Below are positions 46,373 through 57,003 of a stretch of 64,000 nt of DNA, piece by piece; the stretch's first letter is position 1, and the number at the start of each line of letters is the position of its first letter. A model generated the notes under the pieces. It made no database searches and was not told where the DNA came from. It saw only the letters and a program-made list of their open reading frames with translations. Made by a program: the position numbers and the translations under genes. The stretch spans positions 34,307,096 to 34,371,095 of the forward strand of contig CM019697.1 of NCBI GenBank assembly GCA_009760885.1. The letters are read 5' to 3'. This DNA comes from Achatina immaculata. Lineage: Eukaryota > Mollusca > Gastropoda > Stylommatophora > Achatinidae.

Positions 46373-47442
46373 TTAGTCTGGTGTGTGGCCTCCGCTTGCA
46401 AAGATCAGCGACTGGCATCTCCTGGGCATAGATGCGATCAGATGTCTGATGTGCACCTGTGGGATGGCTGCCCACTCTTCCTGGAGTGCCTGCCACAGAT
46501 CACAACGATTTGCTGGAGAAACGTTTCGGCGACAAACACGTCTTTGCAGCTTATCCCATAGGTGCTCGATCGGATTCATGTCTGGAGACAGGGATAACCA
46601 GGGAAGGGTGAGAATGTTGTTGGCGGTCAGGAACTGTGTAGAATGAGGTCTGGCGTTGTCCTGTTGAAGCACAGACCTTTGGGCAGCCAAAAATGGAAGG
46701 ACATGGGGTCGAGGAATTTCATTGACGTATCGTTGCGCATTCACGTCTCCTTCAATATGCATCAATGGACTCCATCCGTTGAAATTGATCATTCCCCATA
46801 TCATTATACCTCCACCACTGTGCGGCAGAGCTTCATCAACGCAATTTTGGGCAAAACGTTCATTTGGCCCACGGTAGACCCTTCTCCGCATATCATGGCT
46901 GTGCAACAAAAAGGAAGATCCGTCACTAAACCAGACACGTCTCCATTGGTTGTCAATTGTCCAGGGCCGATGCTAGTTGGCCCAAACAAGTCGATTTTGG
47001 CGATGGCGTCTAGTTAAGACAGGACCTCGGTGAGGTCGTCGTGCCACCAGTCCAGCTTCATGCAGTCTATTCCGGACAATTTGATCAAACACACGACGTC
47101 CTGCAAGCAATGACTGGGCACTTGAGGAAGCTGTTGTAAACCTGTTTCTGAGGTGATGAACCAGAATAAAGCGATCATCAGCTGCTGTTGTCACCATGGG
47201 TCGTCCACTGTGGTGCCGGTCTTCAGCTGATCCGGTGGCTTGGAAATGATGCCAAAGTCGACTGCTGGTACTCTGCTGCACGTTTAAATGCCTGGCAATC
47301 GGACTTTGACTTTCTCTGCTTGCAGGCGACCAATAGCAATGTTTCGTAAACTGTGCGATAGATGCACCATAATTGTCTGCTTGAAAATTAGCTGAATTTG
47401 TTTGTGTAACCGCATCCTTTTATAGGGTTTCATCTGCGTGGG
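46373..47442 (-). pseudogene. Tc1-like transposase, broken
   Basis: Reading down the minus strand: an N-terminal helix-turn-helix region (MVHLSHSLRNIAIGRLQAEK, then IARHLNVQQSTSSRLWHHF), a GRP-like linker (HHSGRPMVTT), a second helix region, then DDE parts. These parts are WFSDGSSF (first Asp), QDNARPHS (second Asp) and SPDMNPIEHLWDKL (Glu). One frameshift lies near 47312 and one in-frame TAG at 46973-46975, where WAN*HRPW suggests a changed Gln codon. The rest stays in one frame to 46373. Between the second Asp and the Glu there are 30 residues instead of the usual 34, so four are missing just after the PHS. Inverted terminal repeats were not resolved. Inactive as it stands. Confidence 0.9.
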
Positions 47443-47789
47443 AAGTGAGTTGTGCTCACCACAAAAATCACGAGTTTTCCCTAAACGCAACGTGAGTTAT
47501 GGTAATAAAAAAAAAAACGAGTGATTAGCAAGGGCAGCTACTGCGCTCTGACCATACACGAAAATAGCAAAATTCACGCTAAATCATGGACCTGATATCT
47601 TGGTGACAATTTTTGGTTTGGTTTGAGATACCCAGGAAAAATTTTTTTGCCATAACATAAAAAAGGAAGCTTATATAAGCTATGCATTTTTTGACAGTAC
47701 AGTATATGAGAATGTAAAAGAAACTTCACAGTATGTTATATTTAGACGTATTGTTGAAAATATGTATAAGAAGCTGTAAGTAAAATCTT

Positions 47790-48236
47790 AACTCTAGAAC
47801 TAATCTTAACTGTAACTCAAATCATAATTCTAACCCTAATTGTAACCCCAACCATAACTCTAACCTAATTGTAACACTAATCATAACTTTACCCTAACTG
47901 TAACCCTAACCATAACTCTAACCATAACTGTAACACTAATCATAACTCTAACCCTAATTGTAATCCTAACCATAATTCTAACCCTACTTTTAACCCTAAT
48001 CATAACATTAAACCCAACTGTAACACTAGCCATAACTTTAACGACAACTGTAACCCTAACCATAGTTCCAACGCTAACCATAAATCTAACGTTAACCCCT
48101 TTTTTAAAATCCTGATTTTGTCTTTAATTCTAATGTTAACTCCAATCGTAATCCTAAATCTTACTCTAACAGTAACCCTAAATCTAACTCTAACAGTAAC
48201 CATAAATTTAACTCAATTTACACAAACAGTAATTCT
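47790..48236. repeat. Hexamer-periodic array (TAACNN)n, left part
   Basis: A run of hexamers starting TAAC or TAAT with changing last bases (TAACCC, TAACTG, TAACCA, TAACTC, TAACAC). It resembles heavily degenerate (TTAGGG)n telomere repeat on the other strand. Interrupted by rep-X. Confidence 0.85.
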
Positions 48237-48424
48237 TCTTCGTTCGCTTCTACCACCAAGACCGCACTGTGATCCTATTGAATTTACGCCTGTGGTCCTC
48301 GTTAGGTCCCGTGGTCTCCTGTGTGGTCCCCAAAAAGACCACAAGAGACCCCCGAGAGGACCACAAGAGGTTCAGAGTATCGCAGGGCTTTAGCCTGTAT
48401 TCTTGGTGGGTCTCTGAAGCGGCT
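48237..48424 (-). mobile_element. rep-X 3' fragment in the hexamer array
   Basis: 188 bp of the rep-X 3' end, with the (GAA)n tail at the low-coordinate side and a 5' cut at the TCTCTGAAGCGG block. It is flanked by AACAGTAATTCT on both sides (48225-48236 and 48425-48436). The target array has similar units, so the duplication length is less certain. Confidence 0.8.
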
Positions 48425-48500
48425 AACAGTAATTCTAAATCTAACGCTAACAGTAATCCTAAATCTAACAGTAATGTGAACTTCGTGGATGTTACGACCA
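48425..48500. repeat. Hexamer-periodic array, right part
   Basis: A continuation (TAACAGTAATTCTAAATC and similar) of the array left of rep-X. Confidence 0.75.
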
Positions 48501-48589
48501 ACGTTATGTTGATGGGATTTGAATTGCCATCTCAGGACATTTATCTGAAAGATACGTGGCATTGTATGTTTGTCAGTAAGATCCAACAT

Positions 48590-48850
48590 ATATGTATGTA
48601 AATATTTATGTATGCATATATGTATGTATGCATGCATGTATGAATGTGGCTATGTGTGTATGTATGTAAGTATTATGTATGTGGTTATGTATGTATGTAT
48701 GCATACAAATATATATGTATGTATGTATGTATATATGTATGTATGTATGTATGCATACAAATATATATGTAAGTATGTATGTATGCATGCATGTATGAAT
48801 GTGGCTATGTATATATGCATGTATGTATGTTTGTAATGTATGTATGTGTT
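48590..48850. repeat. (TATG)n microsatellite
   Basis: TATG/TGTA/CATG tetranucleotides, with a further stretch at 48940-49030. Confidence 0.93.
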
Positions 48851-48935
48851 GCAGCAGGGCATCTTACTTACAACCGGGAGGCCTACAGGAAAGCTGTTAG
48901 GGAGGCAAAGTTCCACAAGGGACATGGAATTGACT
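48851..48935 (+). mobile_element. LINE-B extreme 3' fragment
   Basis: GCAGCAGGGCATCTTACTTA to GGCAAAGTTCCACAAGGGAC, the last 80 bp of LINE-B (REAKFHKGH), lying inside a (TATG)n tract. Confidence 0.8.
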
Positions 48936-49030
48936 GATGTATGTGTTATATATGTGAGTGTGAAAGTACGCATGTGTGTATGTATATATGTCTTTATTTA
49001 TGTGTATACATGCATATGTATGTATGCAGA

Positions 49031-49836
49031 TGAGCGTGTACACATTTTTTGCAGTTTGGTAGGTAACATTAAACATTTTGCTGCTGTGGCCAACGATCGT
49101 TAAACTCAAAAGACACGCCATTCCTTACGGTTATATTCGGTTGCATGTTAAAGAACACAAAAGTTTACGACAAGAACCTTCGTAAACACGTCTGACCAAG
49201 ACGTAGCTAGACCCTAAAGTCTTATTACCTTCACAGCCACGGTTTTCATGGACACATTCACATCAGGAACGATTACTCCAGAGTGGCATATTCTCTCCCC
49301 TTTATTCGTACATTTTCATCATTTCCGGGGAGCGTGGGTAATTTGTTCAACATCTGGCACAACAAACAATCTCCTCAACCGCCAGGAAGCAGGGGGCGCT
49401 AACTAGGGGGTCACAGATGATCACTACACCACTTTGAGATGATTGACAACATTCGTCACCTGGCAAGACCAACTCTGGAGGCGTGAGTACTTAAATTCCT
49501 CCCAGTTGGTGAATATACCACGTGCGTCTCACGCAGGAGATAAGAGAGATAACGACGGTGATGAGGCTGATTCTGGTAATGAAAGTAGATGGGGATGTAT
49601 GGTTCAGTTTTATTTAGAGATAGATACAGTGAGGATAACAGCCAGAAACAAGAATGTCAGAAAGCAAGATGAGCACATACAAATGAAGAACATACAACAT
49701 CCAATATTTCGGCTAAAGTCTTTTTTCTAGAATCACATTTTAAAAAATAAACAGATTAAAAAAATCATCACGAAATTACATCAACAATAGATACTTTGGT
49801 TTGTGTGTGTGTGTGTGTCTCTTCCTAGGTAGGCAG
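49031..49836. other. No feature seen
   Basis: A 95-codon plus frame (49443-49730) shows no family. (GT)n at 49800-49818. Confidence 0.55.
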
Positions 49837-49878
49837 GTAGGCAGGCAGGCAGGCAGGCAGGTAGGTAGGTAGGTAGGT
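49837..49878. repeat. (AGGC)n/(AGGT)n microsatellite
   Basis: The tract resumes after the SINE at 50131, so the SINE was inserted into it. Confidence 0.93.
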
Positions 49879-50130
49879 AAAAGGTAATCCTGTCGTGCCT
49901 TAGAAGCACATAGGGATATGGTGTTAGTGCCCATATTTTCCCTGACCTGTCAGCACACTAGAGGGTGATATGGTCAGTATCACGCCTGGCTGCCTTTTCC
50001 TTCCCCAACTCCAGAAGAAGTCGGGTACCCATTTCTACAGCTGGGTGACTGGGGTGCCCCCAGCCGGATTCGAACCCCCGACCTTCGCCATGAGAGACCA
50101 GTGCACTAACCACTTCGCCACTCAGACACC
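49879..50130 (-). mobile_element. SINE-1 copy
   Basis: The minus strand starts GGTGTCTGAGTGGCGAAGTG with intact box A and box B (GGTTCGAATCC near 50076-50066). The body matches the copy at 7007-7274 closely. The insertion target is the AGGT microsatellite, so the duplicated target (TAGGTAGGTA) cannot be measured. Confidence 0.92.
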
Positions 50131-50749
50131 TAGGTAGGTAGGCAGGTCCTGCCAAATCTGTATGAACATAATTCCAAATAGAACGGATCGAAAGATTCCT
50201 AATCTTAAATAAGTTTTACACTTTCATGTACTCTTCCCGTGGCAGAATCTGCACCCCAAGCCAGGTACAAGTTACAAGTTGTCTGTCATATGGAAGAAAT
50301 CCCACATACTAGCAGACCCAGGAAAGGATAAATCAAGTCGTCTTTGACTGATAACTTCTACATCGTGAGCTCGCTTGAAATGAAGGATGAGAGTTCCTTT
50401 GTGTGCCGTGAGTTCTTTTTAGTCTGCAACCAATCGTAGCTTGTACTTGTCATTGCTGCATCGCATAAGAAACGTAGGTGCTGGTTCAGGCAATTACAGC
50501 CAAGAGAAACGTGTGTAGAGTAAGCAAACGTTTGAAACATATATCATTTACTTCAACGTATGTGGGGAAACAGGTATCACAACAGAACAGTGAAGATAAT
50601 GTTGTGAAAGAGAAAGGAAAAACAAAATAAAACTTATAAGTTTGAGCAATTCATGAAATGTCTGGAAGTAAACTTTTGGAAAATAATAGAAAAAAAAATG
50701 GGTTTTCCACCACATGTGATTCACGTGATATAGAATATCAGACATTTAG
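50131..50749. other. No feature seen
   Basis: Unrecognised AT-rich sequence after the SINE and the remaining AGGT units. Confidence 0.55.
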
Positions 50750-50827
50750 CATTATGATGCCATAAAAATTGGAGGTTATGAAATACCAGAGACTGGATAA
50801 TGATAATGTATTACTGTCCGCAACACA

Positions 50828-50996
50828 CAATAATTAGTGTATAAGTATACAACTATGCACAAAGCGCTGCAGGTAAAGCTGTGATACCAAAAGGTATAAA
50901 CTAGGAAAAATTGTAGGAACAGCTTTATTATTTAACGATTACACTAATCGTTAAATAATAAAGCTGCTCCTACTTTTGTCCTAGTTCATACATTTT
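50828..50996. mobile_element. 169-bp foldback insertion related to 44692-45165
   Basis: Flanked by GTCCGCAACACA (50816-50827) and GTCCACAACACA (50997-51008), a 12-bp target duplication with one mismatch. Two arms of about 49 bp (50893-50941 and 50945-50993) are inverted copies of each other with a 3-bp loop. Each carries the terminal sequence AATAAAGCTG(C/T)TCCTAC of the Penelope-like remnant. Confidence 0.8.
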
Positions 50997-51693
50997 GTCC
51001 ACAACACAGAAAGGAATGGATAAACTAATAACATCATTCCGTAAGAATGAAGTAAAACCTTCTTCTTAATGCAGAGAAAACTAAATTGATGAGAACTTAC
51101 AAAACAAACATGCAACTGGAATATATATCAATGAGGAGAAATTGGAAGAGTTTTGACTATCTTGTATCATTACTAACTAACACTATAAATCCACCAATGA
51201 GGGAGATTAAAAAGATTATATCTATCGCTCTTCAGAAGCTAAAACTGTGGAGATGGACAGACAGAATTACACAAATTATGTTTTTAAGGGCGTGCATTTT
51301 TCCCATCACAACAAATGCTGTGAGACCTGGACACTTAACAAAACAGCTGGGAAACACATAAGTGCTTTTGAATGTAAATGCTATAGAAGAATCCTTAAAA
51401 TATCATGGACACAAGAAAAAAGAGCAAATATATCCATGCTCACAAGAATCTAATACTGAAGAATGTTGACTAGCAAAGAAGATTAAACAGTGAAAACTTA
51501 AATATTTTGCATACATTAAACGTCATGATAATTTAGAGAAGACCGTCTTGGAAGGGTACATAATGGGGAAAAAAAAGAGAGGAAGACCAAGGCGAAGATG
51601 GCAACAAGACATTGTTGGCGATTTGCAAATGTATGCATCAGCAGCAGGGCATCTTGCTTAGAACCAGGAAAGGTGTTGGGGAGGCAAAGTTCC

Positions 51694-51724
51694 GCATCAT
51701 CATCATTGTCGTCGTCGTCGTCGT

Positions 51725-51755
<31 letters not shown>

Positions 51756-51866
51756 GCCTTTCACTCCTTTGAGAGCAAAGGCCACGGATAAAGGCTCTCC
51801 AGTCATCCCTGTTCTTGGAATTATTCTCAGCTTCATTCCATGTGCATGCCTTGTCTCTGAACACTG
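51694..51866 (-). mobile_element. LINE-H 3' fragment nested in LINE-B
   Basis: The minus strand encodes RDKACTWNEAENNSKNRDDW, then RAFIRGLCSQRSERR and TGA. The stop codon starts the (TGA)n/(CGA)n tail (51694-51756). AAAGTTCC flanks it on both sides (51686-51693 and 51867-51874), and this lies within the LINE-B 3' end, so LINE-H came later. Confidence 0.82.
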
Positions 51867-51929
51867 AAAGTTCCCCATAGGACATGATAATGAATGAATG
51901 AATGAGTCTGAAAGTAACAAGCATTGAGA

Positions 51930-52130
51930 AACATAAAGGTGAGAAAATAAATGAAACAGAACAACTAATAAAACATGAAGCAGAACAACTAATAAAACAT
52001 ATAACACAGAACAAGTAATAAAACATATGAAACAGAACAAGTAATAAAACATATGAACCAGAACAACTAATAAAACATATGAAAAAACAACTAATGAAAC
52101 ATATGAAACTGAACAAATATTGAACAGTTA
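51930..52130. repeat. 26-bp minisatellite
   Basis: About seven units of AACAAGTAATAAAACATATG plus AAACAG. Confidence 0.9.
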
Positions 52131-53499
52131 AACTAAAAACTTGTAAAAAGCACGCCAAACATAATGAAAATATAGTCCAAAAAAAAAAAAAAGACTGAGA
52201 AAAATAAAAGAAAAGCTGAAGATCAGGAATGACAAAACCTCGAGACACATGTCAAAAGTGACAGCAAGAAAAATGTTTTTTGGAATAAAAAAACTCAAAA
52301 TATGTCACATTTTAAAAACTCCAGTCAAATTCTTTGCATTTGGAAGGTGCTTTTGTCTCTTTTGGCGCACACTCTCTAAAAAAAACACAGAAATTCGCCA
52401 TTCCTAGGAGTAAGAAAACGGCGAGGACTGGCGACTAGTCTTACAAATGTTTTAGAACAATATTTTAAAAAAAGACATTAGAAAGAATAAAATAGAACCG
52501 GCATGACTGTTTCCCCAAATTTAGAGAGGTCCAATAAAAAGAAATAATACCAAGATTAAAAAAATAGCAACCATAACATGTAATAACAAGTATTACCTTG
52601 ATTTAAAGGTTTCTGTTCAGAAGTAAGTGTCACCTTGATATCAGAGTGTATGTTTCAAGGTAAATATTACTCACGAAAGAAAGTCTCCACTCCTCTTTAT
52701 CCTCGGTCTCATTAAAAAAAAAAAAGCAGGATCTCTTCAATCTTCCCTACAATTCATACAGACATATATAGAATATGTGTTGAACTGATTCTTCTCTACA
52801 ATCCATACAAACAAATACAGAATATGTGTTGAATTGATTCCCTCTTTGTTTGCTGTTAGGGAAACATTTAAACAGAAATAACACAAGGTCAAAGCAATTA
52901 ATTGATAAATCACTTGTAGAAGTGCTCCCAGACTGCTGTCGTAAAACGCTGGGCTGGTTATTAATTAGGCTCGCCAGTAAAACACAGCGCCCCATTAAGA
53001 CGTCATGCTATTAAGCGGCCTTCGCAGTAAACGAATGGGTTTTCCTCATTTCCCACCGCTGCTACACGAACTTTGGTTTATGCGGAGTCGTTTCAGTGCA
53101 TACAGTTTCATTTGTTTCGTATAAAAACTTTTTTTTTTTCTGTCTTTAAGAAAATTAGATCTAGGAGAGTTTAAGCTTCGGATGTATTGTAAGAATGTAG
53201 AAGCCGAAAGGTAGGGTAGTTAGGTAGCCGTGGTCTTCTGCAGAGTAAGACTGTGGGAAGATTTGTCAAGAGGGCAAGACCAGTTACTCTGGTACGTTTG
53301 TCGGTGTTTTTTTAATCTAACCCTTGAGAAGTGTTGGAATGAGATGATGGACCAAAGTACACTTACGCCTGGCATAGTTAGCAGCTTAAGAGACCAGATG
53401 CTGGTGAGACGAATTAACAAAACAGGAACCATGTACCAGCAGTTTTTTGTGTTTTTTTTAAATTCTTCTTTGATCTCATGAAATTATGAACATTTATCC
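52131..53499. other. No gene seen
   Basis: AT-rich, with the 50-bp pair at 52744-52845 as the only repeat. 53721-54334 is also empty. Confidence 0.55.
52744..52845. repeat. Short tandem pair, about 50 bp
   Basis: CTACAATTCATACAGACATA-like and CTACAATCCATACAAACAAA-like units, each continuing AGAATATGTGTTGAA(C/T)TGATTC. Confidence 0.75.
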
Positions 53500-53720
53500 T
53501 CTGCTCTACAGAAGATTCTATACTGGATGGAAAGTGGGATAGCTAACAACTTGAAACTTCTGAAAGGGCGCAATCAGCAACTCTCTATGGGCTCCACCAC
53601 CATGGGGTCAACTTCAAGCCCTATTCGTTATCCAAGCTAAAGCAGAACGTCTCACTATCACCAGGGCAGCCACGATGGAAGTGGGATAGGGCAGCCATGA
53701 TTGACCGGCCCTGAAAACTT
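53500..53720 (+). repeat. rep-Y copy
   Basis: The block GGGCTCCACCACCATGGGGT, with AGCCCTATTCGTTATCCAAG and AAAGTGGGATAG to its left, aligns with other rep-Y copies. The frame is broken. Confidence 0.55.
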
Positions 53721-54334
53721 CCAATCCATCCAACATAATGGCCAGCTCCCAACTCCAGGAACAAAAGAAACACACAGGGAAATGGGGTTCGCAAAGCATC
53801 AATTCAAACAATCATGTGTAATTTGTTTAATAAAATATGAAACGAACACAAAAGAGATAATGAGGGGCGCTTAAAACACGGGGAGAAACATTAGGCAAAT
53901 CATGGACAGAAAACAAATATTATAAAAATTAAATGAGACAATTGAGCGCCATGTGTATCTCTAGATGAATGGTTCCCAACCTGTTGACATCCAAGTACCA
54001 CCTTTTTAACTACTTACCTCCAGTGTTTATGCTGTATGACAATGTAATAAACCTTTCACTGTTTTATACAATAAATGATACTTAAAATCTGATTGATAAA
54101 CGCAGCCACGGACCACGTGATAATACGTCATGGACCACTCGTCGCCCACGGATGGTAGTGTGGGAACCTCCGTACTTGTTGGTTGTACAAAGCCACGAAG
54201 ATACTGGACACTCAGAAAGTAGAGAAGAAAAGCGGTCACCCAGATGTGGTTTATATATAGTGTGTGGGAACATTTTATAGCAGGAAGAGAGACAAAACTA
54301 GATGTGCTGAAACTAGAGAAGAAAGGATATTACA

Positions 54335-54531
54335 GAGAGAGAGAGAGGGAGATGAGAGAGAGAGATGAGAGAGAGAGAGAGAAAGACAGCGAGAGAGATA
54401 GATGAGAGAAAGAGACAGCGAGAGAGAGAGATGAGAGAGAGAGAAAGAGACAGCGAGAGAGAGATGAGGGAGAGAGAGAAAGAGACAGCGAGAGAGAGAG
54501 ATGAGAGAGCTATGAAAGAGAAAGAGAAAGC

Positions 54532-54563
<32 letters not shown>

Positions 54564-54616
54564 CACAGAGAGAGGAGAGAGAGAGAAAGAGACGGCGAGA
54601 TATATATATATATATA
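54335..54616. repeat. (GA)n-rich tract ending in (TA)n
   Basis: GAGAGA with GACAGCGAGAGAGAGAGATG blocks, then (TA)n at 54600-54616. Confidence 0.94.
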
Positions 54617-54709
54617 TTAAGACTATTTTTGATACATTCACAAGACCACGATGTTGCTCTGGTTCTGTTTGCCATGGTTTGTTTTGCTGCCCAATGCAGA
54701 TAACGATTC

Positions 54710-54870
54710 TTCTTCTTCTTCTTCTGCGTTGGCTGTCAAAAAAGACGCTGTTTCACCGTTGCACGCCTAAGGCCCAACACACCAGACATCGGTCTGGTTT
54801 ATAATTAGGACCTGGTTTGATTTCCTATTTCAATTCCTATTCACTATCACACTACTGCTTTCGGGGGGGG
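54710..54870. repeat. rep-W copy next to (TTC)n and poly-G
   Basis: (TTC)n at 54710-54725 is followed by GCGTTGGCTG, GCCCAACACACCAGAC and TCGGTCTGGTTTA. It ends before a poly-G run of about 22 at 54859-54881. Confidence 0.45.
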
Positions 54871-55120
54871 GGGGGGGGGGGGAACACGAGACACGACTGA
54901 CAGGCAGACAAGGGTCTTGGTCCTCTATGACTTGCCAAAATTGAAGGAAGAAGTCAGAGCGTGTAGCTTCCTGAGCGCTACCTTGTCCAGCTTGAATACT
55001 TCAGCCACACCCCTCAGAAATGATGATGATGCTTAGTGATAGTGATGTTGGGCGTGGCTTGTAGCAACTGTCATACAGTGTTCCATGTAAGGGATTGTTT
55101 CTTGACCTAACCCCTCCCAT

Positions 55121-55476
55121 TTCATTTCATTCATTTGCATGTCCCTTGAGGAACTTTGCCTCCCTAACAGCATTCCTGTAGGCCTCTCGGTTGTGAGCAA
55201 GATGGCCTGCTGCTGATGCATACATTTGCAGATCATCAAAGATGTCTTGCAGCCATCTTCGCTTTGGTCTTCCTCTCTTTTTCCCATTATGTACCCTTCC
55301 AAGACGGTCTTCTCTAGATTATCAAGACGTTTAATGTGTCAAAAATATTTATGTTTTCTCTGTTTAATCCTCTTTACTAGTCAACCTTCTTCAATATTAA
55401 GTTCTTGCAGTATGGGTATATTTGTTCTTTTTTGTATCCATGATGTTTGAAGAACTCTTCTGTAGCATTTACATCC
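55121..55476 (-). mobile_element. LINE-B 3' fragment
   Basis: The minus strand has the C-terminal block (KRGRPKRRWLQDIFDDLQMY-like) ending REAKFLKGHANE. TGA falls inside the AATG/AAATG tail (55121-55137). AACCCCTCCCAT (55109-55120) and AACCCTTCCCAT (55477-55488) flank it, a 12-bp target duplication with one mismatch. The fragment is 356 bp and 5'-truncated. Confidence 0.85.
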
Positions 55477-55952
55477 AACCCTTCCCATCTTTTTCAAATA
55501 CAAAAATTTGCCACACCTTTGATGACATCGATGCTGGTTCGCTGTGTTGTTTTAAGATTGGCTAATCCCAGAGAGTTTCACCTTCCCCTTCACCACCGCC
55601 ACCAACTCATCATCATCATTAAAGTACATTCTAAATCTGGAGCACTTTCATCATGACCAAGCCTGCAGTTTTTTTTTCCAGGTTTTTAAGTAATCCCCCA
55701 AATTTCAGCCTCATATCTAGCTCACCCATCCCCCCACCCACCCCCACCCCAACCCACCATACCAGGCTTAGTTGTGTTGATGGACAGAAGCTGGACATAC
55801 CTGAAACATGTGCTCTGAGACCTACACTCTGCTCCAGCAGAAGGCCTCCTCAACGATCTTGGGCTGGGTACATTTTCACCAGCATGGGGAAGAACACTGG
55901 GACGCCTGCGTTACCTGGCGTTAACAGAAGCTGTGACAAAACAAGAAGATCT
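55477..55952. other. No feature seen
   Basis: C-rich near 55730-55760. A 128-codon plus frame across 55653-56039 ends in the GA tract and has no motif. 55993-56329 is likewise empty. Confidence 0.5.

Positions 55953-55992
<40 letters not shown>
55953..55992. repeat. (GA)n microsatellite
   Basis: About 20 GA units. Confidence 0.95.
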
Positions 55993-55995
<3 letters not shown>

Positions 55996-56329
55996 CAGAA
56001 AGAACAAGTAACGAACTGCCAGAAAACGCAAAGAAATAATCTGGCAGAAAACAGCTTTATAAAAAAAAGCAACAACAACACACGAACAAAAGGAAGTTGC
56101 TGGCGATACAGCGTAGCTAGCATTCAGTAAGGCCACATCAAGCAGCCCTGTTGATCTTAGCGGCCTGGCATCTGTGAGAGCAGCTTATTTATGAGTTGAG
56201 CTGGAAGATTATTGTTCTAGAAGAGGCGGCCTCGCCCACGTGAGAATGTGTAAAATAAGAGTGACGATGAGGGATGGCGTGTTTGCCTTCATCGCTAGAA
56301 CTTTCCAAGAATTCCTCTGATTTATGCAC

Positions 56330-56781
56330 ATTCCTGGAAAGAAATCTATGAACATTATAAGCTATATGTTACATAAAACTGTATGATATATACAGGAGAC
56401 CTTGCTGATGGCATATGTCCCAGATATGGGTAAAAAAAAAAGGCGAAGGGAGAAAGGAAGGATATGGTACATATGACATAAAAACTATATGGTGTATTCA
56501 CATATAAAATATATGGTATCTATATCATATAAACTATATGATATATGTGACATGTGGACTGTGTAGTGTATATAACATATAAACTATATTGTATATATCA
56601 CGTATAAAATGTATGATATATATCACATGCAAACTATATGGCGTATATCACAAATAAACTACATGGTATACTTGTAAATCACATATAAACTATATGCTAT
56701 ATATCATATATAAAGTTATGGTCTATATCGCATATAAACTATATGGTAAATACGACACACGTACTGCATGACAATCACATA
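56330..56781. repeat. AT-rich degenerate repeat, about 24-26 bp
   Basis: Units near ATATCACATATAAACTATAT with GGTAT, poorly conserved. Confidence 0.75.
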
Positions 56782-57003
56782 TAATCATCATCATCATCAG
56801 GTGCCGTGCTGACTGGCGTTGGCTATTATGCTTCTCCAGAGTACACGATCCTTCATGCAGGCCATCAGCTCAGTTGGTGATCTCCTTTCACACCATCCCG
56901 TCAGACTGTCCAGTATCATTTCTCTTGGTCATCCTCTTGATCTTCTTCCTTCTATTTTTCCTGTTGTTTTAATATTTTCAATGCCCCCTCTTCTCATTGC
57001 ATG

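Larger units (their letters stand above)
50750..51905 (+). mobile_element. LINE-B copy carrying two insertions
   Basis: It starts just before the YADD block (KIGGYEIPET, here damaged) and continues with MDKLITSFRKNE-like, CETWTLNKTAGKHISAFECK and KRGRPRRRWQQDIVGDLQMY. It ends with the (AATG)n tail near 51885-51905. It is interrupted by a foldback insertion (50828-50996) and by LINE-H (51694-51866). Frames are broken many times. Confidence 0.82.
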
